A DNA stretch of 64,000 nt from Clostridium tepidiprofundi DSM 19306 (GTDB lineage: Bacteria > Bacillota > Clostridia > Clostridiales > Clostridiaceae). Position numbers and translations under genes: made by a program. How positions within the stretch are numbered: the stretch's first letter is position 1; each line of letters opens with the position of its first letter. The stretch covers positions 1 through 64,000 of the forward strand of contig NZ_LTBA01000011.1 in assembly GCF_001594005.1 (NCBI RefSeq). The letters are read 5' to 3'. The notes under the pieces were generated by a model. It did not search any database and had not been told where the DNA came from. It saw only the letters and a list, made by a program, of their open reading frames with translations. Below, one piece after another: positions 35,603 to 45,621 of this stretch.

Positions 35603-36154
35603 ATGTCTTTTTATTCATTGCTTATAATTTCTCTTGCATTAGCGCTTGATGCCTTTGGTGTAGCTATTAGCTTGGGACTTTTGGAGAATATTACATTTAA
35701 AAATAAAGTTTTGTTTACTATATCATTTGGATTTTTTCAATTTTTATTAGCATTTGTTGGTGCGTATTTTGGTTATTTATTTAACACATATATTGTTTCA
35801 GTGCCTAAGGTGATAGGAGGAGTAATAATTGCAACAGTAGGAATACTGATGATTAAGGAAGGTATGGAAAAAAAAGAAGATAAAATGTTGCTAAAAACGA
35901 AAATGTATTTTATACTAGGAGTGTCAGTAAGTATAGATGCAGCGGTAATTGGATTTACGGCTCTTAATAATATACAAGGGTTCACTATGTTATTAATGTA
36001 TACGCTATTTATAGGAGTTACAACATTAGCGGTGTCGGCTACTGCATTTATTATTTCAAAATCCTTGAAGAAAATCGATATGATCAGCAGATATGCTGAT
36101 TATATTGGTGGTGTTACGCTGATTTTTTTTGGATTAAAAATGATGTTTTTTTAG
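35603..36154 (+). CDS. MntP/YtaF-family manganese efflux-like membrane protein
   Basis: The start is ATG 35603 with TTGGAGGAGAA upstream; an earlier in-frame ATG lacks spacing. The 183-residue protein has six membrane helices in two halves, each with an Asp motif ([15 protein letters not shown] and [11 protein letters not shown]), as in MntP manganese exporters and the related YtaF of spore formers. It exports a divalent metal from the cytosol. It is 16 bp from pepD. Confidence 0.8.
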   Translation: MSFYSLLIISLALALDAFGVAISLGLLENITFKNKVLFTISFGFFQFLLAFVGAYFGYLFNTYIVSVPKVIGGVIIATVGILMIKEGMEKKEDKMLLKTKMYFILGVSVSIDAAVIGFTALNNIQGFTMLLMYTLFIGVTTLAVSATAFIISKSLKKIDMISRYADYIGGVTLIFFGLKMMFF

Positions 36155-36169
36155 AAAGGATGATGTAAA

Positions 36170-37627
36170 ATGTTAGAAAGCTTAAAAAATCTTAATTCCT
36201 ATGAAGCATTTAAGTATTTCAAGGAAATGAACCAAATTCCTAGAGGGTCAGGAAACGAAAAAGCGGTTTCAGATTGGCTTGTAGCTTTTGCTAAAAAGCA
36301 TAATTTAGAGGTGATTCAAGATGAAGCACTAAATGTTATAATTAAGAAACCAGGAACAAAAGGATATGAAAATGCACCAACAGTTATTTTACAAGGTCAT
36401 ATGGACATGGTATGTGAAAAGAATTTAGATACTGTTCATGATTTTGAAAAAGATCCAATTAAGTTCATTGTTGATGGAGATTTTTTAAGAGCTGATGGAA
36501 CTACATTGGGTGCTGACGATGGAATAGCAGTTGCATTCTGCTTAGCAATTTTAGCATCAGATGATATACCACATCCACCACTTGAAGTTTTGATAACAAC
36601 AGAAGAAGAAACAGGAATGGGTGGAGCTATTGCAGTAGATCCGAAGAATTTGAGTGGCAGATATTTGATAAATATAGATTCAGAAGAAGAAGGAAAGCTT
36701 CTAGTAAGCTGTGCAGGTGGTGTTAGGGAATTAATTAAGCTTCCTATAAAGTGGGAGGATGCCCCTTACGATTATGTTACTTATTTAGTTAAGATAAGAG
36801 GTCTAAAAGGTGGACACTCTGGCATGGAAATAAATAAGTATAGAGGAAATTCAAATAAATTAATGGCAAGATTTTTGAATGATTTAGAATCTGCTATTGA
36901 TTTTAAAGTGGCTTCATTAAATGGTGGAGCTAAAATGAATGCAATTCCTCGTGAATTTGATGCTGTAATATTAGTTAAGGATGAAAACAAAGTAGCTTTA
37001 GAAGAAAAGGTAAAAGAATGGAATGCAATATTTAAGAATGAATTACAAGCTCAAGATCCAGATGTGAGCTTAACATTTGAAGAGCATGAGAGAGTAACTA
37101 AAGTATTTTCTGATGAAACTGCTTCTAAAGCAATAATGACATTACTAATAATACCAAATGGTATTCAAACAATGAGCATGGCTATAGAGGGATTAGTTGA
37201 AAGTTCAACAAACATAGGTGTTGTTACAACAGAAGAGGACAAGATAGTGTTTGAAAGTGCTCTAAGAAGTTCTGTTAAAACGTTAAAATATGAAATAGCT
37301 GAAAGAGGAAAAGCTATTGCAAAATTAGTTGGAGCAGAAATCGAATTTTTATCTGACTATCCAGAATGGCAGTACAATCCAGATTCAAAGTTGAGAGAAA
37401 TATGCCTTAAAGTTTATAAGGATATGTATGGAAAAGATGCTCAAATAGATGCAATACATGCAGGCCTTGAATGTGGATTATTAGGAGATAAATTCAATGG
37501 TCAATTAGATATGATTTCTATGGGACCAAATTTATATGATGTTCATACACCAGATGAACACTTAAGTATTTCTTCTGCTGAGAGAATGTGGAATTATCTT
37601 ATTGAGGTATTAAAAGAAATAAAATAA
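36170..37627 (+). CDS. pepD: Aminoacyl-histidine dipeptidase (M20 family)
   Basis: The 485-residue protein shows M20 metal ligands in LQGHMDMVCEK (His and Asp), LGADDGIAVAF, ITTEEETGMGG and IDSEEEGKL, and the later HAGLECGLL. PepD cleaves Xaa-His and other dipeptides in the cytosol using zinc. Length fits the family. The ATG is preceded by AGAAAGGATG. It is likely cotranscribed with the MntP-like gene and ends at a strong hairpin after a short CTAG-rich patch. Confidence 0.95.
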   Translation: MLESLKNLNSYEAFKYFKEMNQIPRGSGNEKAVSDWLVAFAKKHNLEVIQDEALNVIIKKPGTKGYENAPTVILQGHMDMVCEKNLDTVHDFEKDPIKFIVDGDFLRADGTTLGADDGIAVAFCLAILASDDIPHPPLEVLITTEEETGMGGAIAVDPKNLSGRYLINIDSEEEGKLLVSCAGGVRELIKLPIKWEDAPYDYVTYLVKIRGLKGGHSGMEINKYRGNSNKLMARFLNDLESAIDFKVASLNGGAKMNAIPREFDAVILVKDENKVALEEKVKEWNAIFKNELQAQDPDVSLTFEEHERVTKVFSDETASKAIMTLLIIPNGIQTMSMAIEGLVESSTNIGVVTTEEDKIVFESALRSSVKTLKYEIAERGKAIAKLVGAEIEFLSDYPEWQYNPDSKLREICLKVYKDMYGKDAQIDAIHAGLECGLLGDKFNGQLDMISMGPNLYDVHTPDEHLSISSAERMWNYLIEVLKEIK

Positions 37628-37639
37628 TATTTACATTAA

Positions 37640-37735
37640 TGAAGTGTCTAGGAAATAGGTAATAGGTAATAGGTGCTAGGAGAAGAAAGAAGGTACTAGG
37701 ATAAAACAAGTGTGCTAGTACAGAGATTTTCAATT
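37640..37735. repeat. CTAG-rich intergenic patch 1
   Basis: GGTAATAGGTAATAGGTGCT and three more CTAG words (GTGCTAGG, TACTAGG, GTGCTAGTACAG) occur in about 80 bp. GCTAGTACAGATTT-like words recur at 42659, 42845 and 56473. Confidence 0.6.
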
Positions 37736-37743
37736 ATATTTTA

Positions 37744-37779
37744 GAGAAAGCTATCAGAGTGAAATCTGATAGCTTTCTC
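37744..37779 (+). terminator. Terminator-type perfect hairpin after pepD
   Basis: GAGAAAGCTATCAGA and TCTGATAGCTTTCTC are perfect 15-bp arms around six bases. The T run after it is short. Confidence 0.75.
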
Positions 37780-37812
37780 GTTATAAGGAATTTAAAAAAA
37801 ATAACTAGTCTG

Positions 37813-37863
37813 TTTATTTATTATTTATTATTTGTTATTTATTATTTGTTATTTATTATTTGA
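37813..37863. repeat. TTATTTATTATTTG tandem repeat
   Basis: Three to four units of about 14 bp (TTATTTATTATTTG) lie in tandem before the phosphomutase gene. Confidence 0.8.
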
Positions 37864-37990
37864 TAGCTATATATTTTTCAGGTATAGTCGATAACTAAAA
37901 TCAAATGATTAACAATATTAAGAAAAATATGATATAATAAAACAAATAATTGAAATAAGAAAAATTGTAATATTGCTAGGAGGAATTAAG

Positions 37991-39691
37991 ATGGGTTATA
38001 GACAAAATTATGAACAATGGTTAAACTCTGAATTCATTGATTCAGAATTAAAAGAAGAGATTAAAAATATTAAAGATGAGAAGGAAATTGAAGATAGATT
38101 TTATAAGAATTTAGAGTTTGGTACAGGCGGACTCAGAGGAATTATGGGTGCTGGAAGCAATAGAATGAATATACATACAGTTGGAAAAGCAACACAAGGA
38201 CTTTCCGATTATCTTTTAGATAAGTATAAAGGGGAGAGAATCTCTGTAAGCATAGCATATGATTCAAGAAATAATTCTGAAAAATTTGCAAAAGAAGCAG
38301 CTAGAATTTTTTGTGCAAATGGAATTACTGTAAATTTATTTGACTCTCTTAGACCAACACCTATGCTTTCATTTACAATAAGGCATTTAAATTGTAAAGC
38401 AGGAGTTGTTGTAACTGCATCACATAATCCAAAAGAGTATAATGGATATAAGGTTTATGGAGAAGATGGTGGGCAAATTACTGATAATAGTGCTGAAAAA
38501 ATAATTTCTTATATAAATAAAATTAAGGATTTCTCTGTAATAAAGATAATGGACTACAATGAAGCAATAGAAAAAGGTTTATTAAATATTATTGGAGAAG
38601 ATGTTGATAAAGCGTATTTTTCCAATGTAAAGAGTTTAACAATAAGAAAAGAATTGGTAGAAGAACATGCTAAGGACTTGAAAATTATTTATACACCTCT
38701 TCATGGAAGTGGTAATATACCTGTTAGACGAGTTTTGAGGGAATTAGGTTATGAAAATTTATCAGTAGTTAAAGAACAAGAATTGCCTGATGGTAATTTT
38801 CCAACGGTTTCTTACCCTAATCCAGAAGAAAAAGAAGTATTTAATTATGCACTTAATATGGCAAAATCACTTAAGCCAGATATAATATTTGGAACTGATC
38901 CTGATTGCGATAGGATAGGAGTTGTAATAAAGGACAGCACAGGTGAATATAAAACGTTAACTGGTAACCAAACAGGAATACTTCTTACGAATTACATTGT
39001 AAAATCAATGAAAGAAATGGGGAAACTTAGCGATAAAGATGTAGTTGTTAAGACAATAGTGTCAACTGATATGGTAAGAAAAATTTTAAATGAATATGGT
39101 GTTGAACTTATTGAAGTACTTACTGGTTTCAAATATATAGGTGAAAAAATAAAAGAATTTAATGAAAGTGGAAATAAGTCATTCTTATTTGGTTTTGAAG
39201 AAAGCTATGGATATCTTGCAGGTGATTTTGTAAGAGATAAAGATGCTGTAATAGCTGCTATGCTTATATGTGAAATGACACTTTATTATAAGAATAAGGG
39301 TATGTCTTTGTATGATGCACTTGTTGAATTGTATGAAAAGTATGGATATTACAAAGAAGAACTTGTTTCTATAAAGCTTGAAGGAAAAGAAGGAAGAGAG
39401 AAAATTGCTAAAGTGTTGGATTTCTTTAGAAACAATATTGGTGATGAAATTAATGGTGTTAATATAATTGATAAAAAAGACTATATTACTGGTATTGATA
39501 ATCTTCCGAAGTCAAATGTATTAAAGTTTACATTAGAAGACAATTCATGGTTTGTTGTAAGACCTTCAGGCACAGAGCCTAAAATGAAAATCTATTTCTC
39601 TGTTACGGGAGAAAGCAGCAACGATGCCGAAATGAGGCTTGAAAAATTCAAGAACAATATAATAAACATTGTTGAAGATATAATTAAGTAA
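37991..39691 (+). CDS. Phospho-sugar mutase (phosphoglucomutase/phosphomannomutase family)
   Basis: The start is ATG 37991 with CTAGGAGGAAT upstream. The 566-residue protein has the phosphoserine loop TASHNPKEYNG, the Mg2+ loop DPDCDR, the sugar-binding FEESYGY and the phosphate-binding RPSGTEPK, in the family order. It interconverts hexose 1- and 6-phosphates in the cytosol and would supply UDP-glucose with GalE. The length and GxGGLRG N-terminal region (TGGLRGIMG) match the PgcA-type of Firmicutes. Confidence 0.93.
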   Translation: MGYRQNYEQWLNSEFIDSELKEEIKNIKDEKEIEDRFYKNLEFGTGGLRGIMGAGSNRMNIHTVGKATQGLSDYLLDKYKGERISVSIAYDSRNNSEKFAKEAARIFCANGITVNLFDSLRPTPMLSFTIRHLNCKAGVVVTASHNPKEYNGYKVYGEDGGQITDNSAEKIISYINKIKDFSVIKIMDYNEAIEKGLLNIIGEDVDKAYFSNVKSLTIRKELVEEHAKDLKIIYTPLHGSGNIPVRRVLRELGYENLSVVKEQELPDGNFPTVSYPNPEEKEVFNYALNMAKSLKPDIIFGTDPDCDRIGVVIKDSTGEYKTLTGNQTGILLTNYIVKSMKEMGKLSDKDVVVKTIVSTDMVRKILNEYGVELIEVLTGFKYIGEKIKEFNESGNKSFLFGFEESYGYLAGDFVRDKDAVIAAMLICEMTLYYKNKGMSLYDALVELYEKYGYYKEELVSIKLEGKEGREKIAKVLDFFRNNIGDEINGVNIIDKKDYITGIDNLPKSNVLKFTLEDNSWFVVRPSGTEPKMKIYFSVTGESSNDAEMRLEKFKNNIINIVEDIIK

Positions 39692-39705
39692 ATATGAAAT
39701 TAAAT

Positions 39706-39747
39706 AAAATCCAGTAGAATAATAAAGATTCTGCTGGATTTTATTTT
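39706..39747 (+). terminator. Intrinsic terminator after the phosphomutase
   Basis: AAAATCCAGTAGAAT and ATTCTGCTGGATTTT pair (one G-U) around seven bases, followed by TATTTTT. Confidence 0.9.
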
Positions 39748-39810
39748 TGATGATTTTTTTTCTCTTCTGTTGTAAAATGTAATAGAATTATTAAATGAGG
39801 AGAGAGTACA

Positions 39811-40242
39811 TTGGATACTGTAGCATATTTGAAAAATAAAAATATAAAAATAACAAAGGCAAGGGTAAGTATATTGGAAATATTAATTGAAAATGATTTT
39901 CCTATTAATGCTGAAAGTATATTTGAATTATGCAGAAAAAGATATTCAAATATAAACATTTCAACTGTGTATAGAACTCTTGATATATTTGTAAAGAATG
40001 GAATTGTGAACAAATTTGATTTGGGCAGGGGTAAGTATAGCTATATATTAAAAAATAGGGGGCATAAACATGTAGTGCAATGTCAGATTTGCAATAAAAA
40101 AGTTGAATATGATTGTGTAATGCCTCAGATAAAGGAGATACTAAAGAAAGAAACAGGATTTACACTTTTGAGTGGTGAGCTCGTGTTGAATGCTATATGT
40201 GATGAGTGCAAAAACAAGAAGGATTGTAATAAGGACAATTAA
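39811..40242 (+). CDS. Fur-family metalloregulator
   Basis: A TTG start (39811; GAGGAGAGAG upstream) gives 143 residues. The N-terminal winged helix (NISTVYRTLDIFVKNGIV) and the C-terminal metal domain with HKHVVQCQIC and a second CDEC pair are typical. Two CxxC pairs suggest the structural zinc site. It could be Fur, PerR or Zur; the iron cluster at 11.5-16 kb has Fur boxes but that is not proof that this paralogue controls them. It is followed by the HD-GYP gene. Confidence 0.9.
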   Translation: MDTVAYLKNKNIKITKARVSILEILIENDFPINAESIFELCRKRYSNINISTVYRTLDIFVKNGIVNKFDLGRGKYSYILKNRGHKHVVQCQICNKKVEYDCVMPQIKEILKKETGFTLLSGELVLNAICDECKNKKDCNKDN

Positions 40243-40348
40243 TATAATATATTTTGATATTCTTTGTCGAAATATTGGAAATTGTTAAATAAAATAGTAT
40301 AATATATAATGATGAACAAATAGAAGAATATAAATTTTAGGAGGCCAC

Positions 40349-41407
40349 ATGAGACTTGAGTTTATAGAAAAAGTTAAAGAAGATGAAATATTGGGGAAGA
40401 ATATTTATACAGATGATGGAAGTATTCTATTGAGAGCAGGTGTAAAGCTTACAGCCAATTACATAAAAAAGTTAAAACAGCTTGGAGTACTGTATATATA
40501 TGTAGATGATTATAGACTTGATGATGTTTATGTTGAAGACAGTAGATTAGAAGAAATAAAAATAAATGCTATGAAAAATATATCGAATGTTGTAAAGAAT
40601 ATAAATAATGGGGATAGGAAAGGTACAAGGGAGTCTATTAGTTTTGTTGAAGATATGGTAGAGCATATAATTGAGGAAGGGGATATTACCAAAAGTCTCT
40701 ATGATATAAAGACATATGATAATTATACTTATATGCATAGTATTGATACATCTATTATGGCAACATTTTTAGGGCTATCTATGGAGTTTAATGAATTAGA
40801 ATTAAAGGATTTAGCTGTTGGAGCAATTCTTCATGATATTGGGAAAACAAGAGTACCTAGAAGAATAATATGTAAGAAGGGTAAGCTTACAGAAGATGAA
40901 TTTGACGAGGTAAAGAAGCATCCTGTTTATGGTAAAGAAATGCTTGAAAAACAATTTTCAATTTCAAATAAAGCTTTAAGTGCTATAGAACAACATCATG
41001 AAAGAATTGATGGTAAAGGATATCCTTATGGACTTAAAGATGAACAAATATCAAAATTTGGTAAAGTTGTAGCTATCTGTGATGTATATGATGCAATAAG
41101 CAATGATAGGACTTATAGAAAAAAGTTTAGTCCAAATGAAGCATATGAACTTATTATGGCTGGAACGGGAACAATGTTTGATCAAAAAATAGTAAATAAT
41201 TTTAGAAATACTTTTGCTGTTTATCCTTTGGGATGCTGTGTTAGATTATCAAGTGGTATTGAAGGATATGTAATAAGGCAAAATTCTAAATATCCTGATA
41301 GACCTATAATAAGAATATTGTATGATAGTGAGACTAGAAAACCTACTCCTTTTTACGAAATAGATCTTCTTCAAAATCCTAGCTTGGTAATAGAAGCAAT
41401 CGTTTGA
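40349..41407 (+). CDS. HD-GYP domain protein
   Basis: The 352-residue protein has an N-terminal region (about 1-110) and an HD-GYP domain with AILHDIGKTR, VKKHPVYGKEML, the hallmark QHHERIDGKGYP and VAICDVYDAIS. HD-GYP proteins hydrolyse cyclic di-GMP in the cytosol or membrane periphery; no membrane segment is seen. The GYP motif is intact. The ATG has TTAGGAGGCC upstream. It is 24 bp from the rhomboid gene, so both are probably cotranscribed. Confidence 0.9.
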   Translation: MRLEFIEKVKEDEILGKNIYTDDGSILLRAGVKLTANYIKKLKQLGVLYIYVDDYRLDDVYVEDSRLEEIKINAMKNISNVVKNINNGDRKGTRESISFVEDMVEHIIEEGDITKSLYDIKTYDNYTYMHSIDTSIMATFLGLSMEFNELELKDLAVGAILHDIGKTRVPRRIICKKGKLTEDEFDEVKKHPVYGKEMLEKQFSISNKALSAIEQHHERIDGKGYPYGLKDEQISKFGKVVAICDVYDAISNDRTYRKKFSPNEAYELIMAGTGTMFDQKIVNNFRNTFAVYPLGCCVRLSSGIEGYVIRQNSKYPDRPIIRILYDSETRKPTPFYEIDLLQNPSLVIEAIV

Positions 41408-41431
41408 TAATAATTTTTAGGAGAGAAATAT

Positions 41432-42472
41432 ATGAAATATGAAAGCATATTGATTCAAAATATATTGTTAGATAATAGATATAAGGTTATTGAATTAGAT
41501 AGCAATGGAGAAATTCCAACTGTATGGGCAGTGCAGAGAATAGAGTATGACAGGGAAATATATTTAATATTTTTAAATAAAGAAAACATTTACTACAGAA
41601 ATGCATATAAGGATATGATATTAAATAACACTATGTACAATGGTACAGGAGTCGAAATAATATATGTTGTTGTAGCGTATAAGGGTGAGGAATATTGGAG
41701 AAATATTCTTGCTGATGATTATGAGCTTATTACTAATGTTGCTGTTATAGATTCTCAGGCAAATGATATTGTTCTCAATAGATTAGAAAATATTGATGTG
41801 CTGAATGATTTGAAGTTGTCAATGAGAAGAATTGACATAAATAATGGGAAAGGTAAAGAAATATATAAAAGCAGTAAGAGCACCATGTTTTTAATTTTTG
41901 TTAATATTTTAGTGTACTTTGTTTTGATGTTTGTTAATGTCAAGAATGGTGGAAATCCATTGAGTATGAGTCCAAAAATTTTGTATATGATGGGTGCTAA
42001 CGTTAACATTAATATTCTGTTATTAAATGGTCAATTTTATAGATGGTTGTTTGCTATGTTTTTACATGGCGGTATTTTACACATATCGCTTAATATGTTG
42101 GCCCTCTACTATGTAGGACCACTAGTTGAGAAGGTTTACGGTAAAGGCAAATTTTTGATAATATATTTTGTTTCGGGTATTTGTTCTTCTATTTTGAGTT
42201 CTATGTTTCTGACAACTGTTTCAATAGGAGCTTCTGGAGCAATTTTTGGGCTTTTAGGGGCAGTTTTGGTTTTTGCGTTTAATATGAGAAAGTTTATTGG
42301 AAAAGAACTTTTGAAAAATATATTATTTGTTATAGGAATAAATGCTGTAATTGGTTTAACTGTGAGCAGTATAGATAAATTTGGCCATTTAGGAGGACTG
42401 ATTGGAGGAGTTGTTGTATCGTCACTATTTATTAAGAAAGTAAAGCAAGAACAAATCAAGAGCCAGGACTAG
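41432..42472 (+). CDS. Rhomboid-family intramembrane serine protease
   Basis: The 346-residue protein has a soluble N-terminal domain (about 1-145) and six to seven membrane helices. The catalytic serine is in GASGAIFGLLGA (about 271) and the histidine in KFGHLGGLIGG (about 316), with the family HGGILHISLNML segment. It cleaves membrane-spanning substrates within the bilayer. The large N-terminal domain is unlike minimal bacterial rhomboids; it occurs in several Firmicute homologues. Pairing with an HD-GYP gene hints at control of surface or motility proteins; this is inference. Confidence 0.9.
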   Translation: MKYESILIQNILLDNRYKVIELDSNGEIPTVWAVQRIEYDREIYLIFLNKENIYYRNAYKDMILNNTMYNGTGVEIIYVVVAYKGEEYWRNILADDYELITNVAVIDSQANDIVLNRLENIDVLNDLKLSMRRIDINNGKGKEIYKSSKSTMFLIFVNILVYFVLMFVNVKNGGNPLSMSPKILYMMGANVNINILLLNGQFYRWLFAMFLHGGILHISLNMLALYYVGPLVEKVYGKGKFLIIYFVSGICSSILSSMFLTTVSIGASGAIFGLLGAVLVFAFNMRKFIGKELLKNILFVIGINAVIGLTVSSIDKFGHLGGLIGGVVVSSLFIKKVKQEQIKSQD

Positions 42473-43004
42473 GGGCAGGAGAAAAGGTACTATGTTTTAA
42501 TCTCTAACTAAGTTACGATTTTGTTTGGCGATTGGTGATTTTGTTTTAGTCTCCAATCTCCAGTCTCCAGTCTCTAATATAAATTTGCAATTTGAAAACT
42601 AGTATCTTATTAGGGTAAGTTTGCCAGTTTGCCAGTTTGCCAGGGTACTAGTCTGCTAGTACAGATTTATAACTTGATTGATATATACTTATAATCAGCA
42701 GATTCTTTTTATATTGAATTTAAGAAATTGCGTAGCAATTTTATCATTAGCTGGTAACTAGCCCACTGATAACTAGAAATCTTGTTTTAAAAGGGTACTA
42801 GAAATGAAGCAGGTTTGCTAGACTGCTAGAGGGCCAGAGGGCTAGTGCAGATTTGCAACTTGAAAACTAGCATATATTTAAGAACAAAGTTCTAGGTATT
42901 AGTTTTCATCAAAGTCACAATATGCTTTGGCGACTAGTGATTGGTGATTTTGTTTTAGTCTCCAATCTCCAGTCTCTAGTCTCCAGTACAAATTTGTAAC
43001 TTGA
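42473..43004. repeat. CTAG-rich intergenic patch 2 with internal duplications
   Basis: This 530-bp gap holds at least a dozen CTAG words. TTGGTGATTTTGTTTTAGTC followed by TCCAATCTCCAGTCTC occurs twice (about 42533 and 42944). TTTGCCAG is repeated three times (about 42610). Words like GCAGATTTGCAACTTGAAAA and ACAGATTTATAACTTGATTG recur here and at 56473. No gene was seen. Confidence 0.8.
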
Positions 43005-43310
43005 TTACTTTTTTATATATATTTCTTTTCCATAAGTATCAATATGTTTTTTCAAATTTTCATTTGATATATTTTCATAATGTATTATATCAAAATAATA
43101 TGGTAATGGATAAACCTCATTCAAGTAATCGCTTAATTTTAAAATTGTATTTATCGTTACTTTTTTTCCTGAAACGGCTATATCAATGTCAGAGCCTTTT
43201 TTATAATTTCCCATCGCTCTACTACCAAATAAAATTACTTTTTCAATTTCTTCAAATTTACCTATAGCTTCTAAAATATATTTAATATCCCTATCTAATA
43301 ATCCATACAT
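43005..43310 (-). CDS. MNT-type nucleotidyltransferase (antitoxin-like)
   Basis: The 101-residue protein is a minimal nucleotidyltransferase with the signature LFGSRAMGNYKKGSDIDIAV (about 25-44), where Gly-Ser and Asp-x-Asp bind nucleotide and metal. It lies two bases after the HepT-like gene on the same strand, the arrangement of MNT-HEPN toxin-antitoxin pairs, where MNT AMPylates and neutralises the HEPN protein. It is bounded on one side by the CTAG-rich patch. Confidence 0.85.
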   Translation of the reverse strand: MYGLLDRDIKYILEAIGKFEEIEKVILFGSRAMGNYKKGSDIDIAVSGKKVTINTILKLSDYLNEVYPLPYYFDIIHYENISNENLKKHIDTYGKEIYIKK

Positions 43311-43312
43311 AG

Positions 43313-43714
43313 CTATAATTCCTTTGACAATTTTTCATATAATTTTTTTAATTCTATAAAATACACTTCTATTATTTTTTTAAACATTTCATCAGATAAA
43401 TCTTCATCATAAGTATGGACTGTTAAATTTCTATTAGAAAGAGCATCTATCCAAATATGACCATTATCAATTAAACCTATTTGAAAAGCTTTTTTTATCG
43501 CTTCTCTAGGACTCTTAACTATAAATTCTTCGGCTTCCAAATAATCTTTTAAAACTTTCCAAGCCAATTCGAAAGTCATTTCAAAAAACTGAATTATTCC
43601 TGCCTTTTCTAACTCAGTTTTAATCTCTTGTTTTGAATATTTTTCTAAAAGCTTATAGGATTTCTCAAAATTTTCAAATCTTTGTCTCCATCTAATATCT
43701 TTTAAATTATCCAA
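43313..43714 (-). CDS. HepT-like / nucleotidyltransferase substrate-binding protein (HI0074 family)
   Basis: A TTG start at 43714 (AGGTGATTT upstream) gives a 133-residue helical protein with EMTFELAWKVLKDYL and the motif NRNLTVHTYDE (about 95-105), the RN-x-x-x-H-like site that HEPN ribonucleases and HI0074 proteins share. Partnered with the MNT protein, it is either a toxin RNase or the substrate-binding subunit of a minimal nucleotidyltransferase. Sequence alone does not decide between these. Confidence 0.85.
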   Translation of the reverse strand: MDNLKDIRWRQRFENFEKSYKLLEKYSKQEIKTELEKAGIIQFFEMTFELAWKVLKDYLEAEEFIVKSPREAIKKAFQIGLIDNGHIWIDALSNRNLTVHTYDEDLSDEMFKKIIEVYFIELKKLYEKLSKEL

Positions 43715-43881
43715 ATTAAATCACCTCTATACTGCAAAAATGTATTACATGTTTACTTTTGTAAAGAATATATAATTTATACTTTTCAATGTATCTTTAT
43801 TATATTGTATATTAAAGTTACATATTATACAATTAGAAAATATGAGATATACATAATAATTACTATTCTCTATTCTTTATA

Positions 43882-45621
43882 TTATCGTAGTTTAATCAGG
43901 TCTTCATAATATAATGTTTCTTTTTCGATAAGTTTGTTTGCTAATTTTTCTAATGTTTCTTTATTTTTTACTAATATTGATTTTACATCTTCATATAAAT
44001 TTTCGATTAGTTCTTTGCATTCTTTTAATGCTTCACCTTCACTTGAAATTCCATGTTTTTTAAGCTCAGATATGTTCAAAAGTCCTAAAGATTTTCCCAT
44101 ACCGTATTGTGTTACCATTGATGATGCTAATTCAGTACTCCTTTGAAGGTCATTGTAAGCTCCTGTTGTGATTTTGTCTTTGCCTAGCATTATTTCTTCG
44201 GCAGCTCGTCCGCCTAATAGAACCATTAATCTTTTTAATAGATAAGATTTATTTTGATGCATTTGATCTTCAGGAATGCTTAGAGTGTAGCCGCCTGCTC
44301 CATTTGTGCTTGGTATAATTGTAACTTTTGAAATCTTTTCGTTTGGAAGCACATTAAGTGTTATTAAAGCATGTCCAGCTTCGTGTATTGCTGTTATTTT
44401 TTTATCCTTTTCCTTTATATGATCTCTATTTATTTTTTCATAACCTGCTAATACTATTGAAAAGGCTTTATCCATATCTGAATCGTCTATGAATTCTTTA
44501 TTGCTTTTGCATGCTAATATAGCTGCTTCGTTTACTAAGTTTTCCAATTTTGCACCTGAAAAATAAGAAGTTTTTTGGGCCCATTCTTTAATATTAATTT
44601 CTTTAGTCGGTTTATTTTTAAGATGCAGATTTAGTATTTTTTCTCTAGCAGCTACGTCAGGCAATGTGACTTCAATGTGTCTATCGAATCTACCGGGTCT
44701 TAATAATGCATTATCAAGCATGTCCAATCTATTTGTTGCTGCAATAACAATTATACCTTCTGTTTCATTAAAACCAGACATTTCAGTTAATAAAGCATTT
44801 AGTGTTTGATCTTTTTCATCAGAACCACCACTTGATCTTCCATTATCCCTTTTTTTACCTATTGCATCTATTTCATCTATAAATATAACAGCTTTTCCAT
44901 GACTTCTTGCTTTTTTGAATAGATTTCTTATTCTACCTGCACCAACCCCTACGTAAATTTGAACGAAATCCGAACCAGATACCGCATAAAATGGAACTCC
45001 TGCTTCTCCTGCGACTGCTTTTGCAAGAAGTGTTTTTCCTGTTCCTGGTTCGCCATAAAGTATTATTCCTTTTGGCATTCTAGCACCGTATTTTAAATAT
45101 TTTTCAGGTGACTTAAGAAAATCAACAACATCCTTAACGCTTTCTTTTGCTTCTTCGTTGCCTGCAACATCTTCAAATGTAAAACCTATATCTGAAACGG
45201 CTTCAGCATCTATTGATGAGGCCGCAAATAAACCTTTTGCTTTTACTTTTGAGTTTTTAATCATTAATACAATCATGAAAACAATTGAAATTACAAATAT
45301 TGCGAGTGGTAATGATTCATTTAAAGAATTAAATGAGCTTTCATATACTTTTACGCCTTGTTTTAATAGAATTTCTTTAAAATTATTGGTTCTAGGATTA
45401 TCAGTTTCGTAAATAGTTCCATTGGTTAATTTAACTTTAATTTTAGGTGAATCGGTTACATAAACAGTTGATACTTTTTTGTTTGATAAATCTGATATAA
45501 AGTTAATGTATAGCTTGTCTTTATTATTGATGAAACCAAAATTTAATATGGCAAACATGACTAGAGAAATAGCAGCTGTAACTAATGGAAAAATAAATAG
45601 TTTGTTTTTATTTTTATTCAT
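43882..45621 (-). CDS. FtsH-like membrane AAA+ zinc metalloprotease
   Basis: The start is ATG 45621 (GGGGAGTGATAAT upstream); an in-frame ATG five codons earlier overlaps that site. The 579-residue protein has two N-terminal membrane helices with a short extracellular domain, Walker A GEPGTGKT, Walker B VIFIDEID, an arginine-finger region (RPGRFDRH) and the zinc site HEAGH followed by a helical protease domain. FtsH degrades misfolded membrane and regulatory proteins. Length is slightly short (FtsH is usually 600-650) and the tail lacks the acidic, glycine-rich end. It may be the extra, YjoB-like or sporulation-linked paralogue rather than the housekeeping FtsH. Confidence 0.92.
   Translation of the reverse strand: MNKNKNKLFIFPLVTAAISLVMFAILNFGFINNKDKLYINFISDLSNKKVSTVYVTDSPKIKVKLTNGTIYETDNPRTNNFKEILLKQGVKVYESSFNSLNESLPLAIFVISIVFMIVLMIKNSKVKAKGLFAASSIDAEAVSDIGFTFEDVAGNEEAKESVKDVVDFLKSPEKYLKYGARMPKGIILYGEPGTGKTLLAKAVAGEAGVPFYAVSGSDFVQIYVGVGAGRIRNLFKKARSHGKAVIFIDEIDAIGKKRDNGRSSGGSDEKDQTLNALLTEMSGFNETEGIIVIAATNRLDMLDNALLRPGRFDRHIEVTLPDVAAREKILNLHLKNKPTKEINIKEWAQKTSYFSGAKLENLVNEAAILACKSNKEFIDDSDMDKAFSIVLAGYEKINRDHIKEKDKKITAIHEAGHALITLNVLPNEKISKVTIIPSTNGAGGYTLSIPEDQMHQNKSYLLKRLMVLLGGRAAEEIMLGKDKITTGAYNDLQRSTELASSMVTQYGMGKSLGLLNISELKKHGISSEGEALKECKELIENLYEDVKSILVKNKETLEKLANKLIEKETLYYEDLIKLR

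Noticed and set aside
42473-43004. CRISPR array
   Set aside because: The repeated words are irregular in length and spacing, with no constant repeat and spacers and no cas gene nearby.
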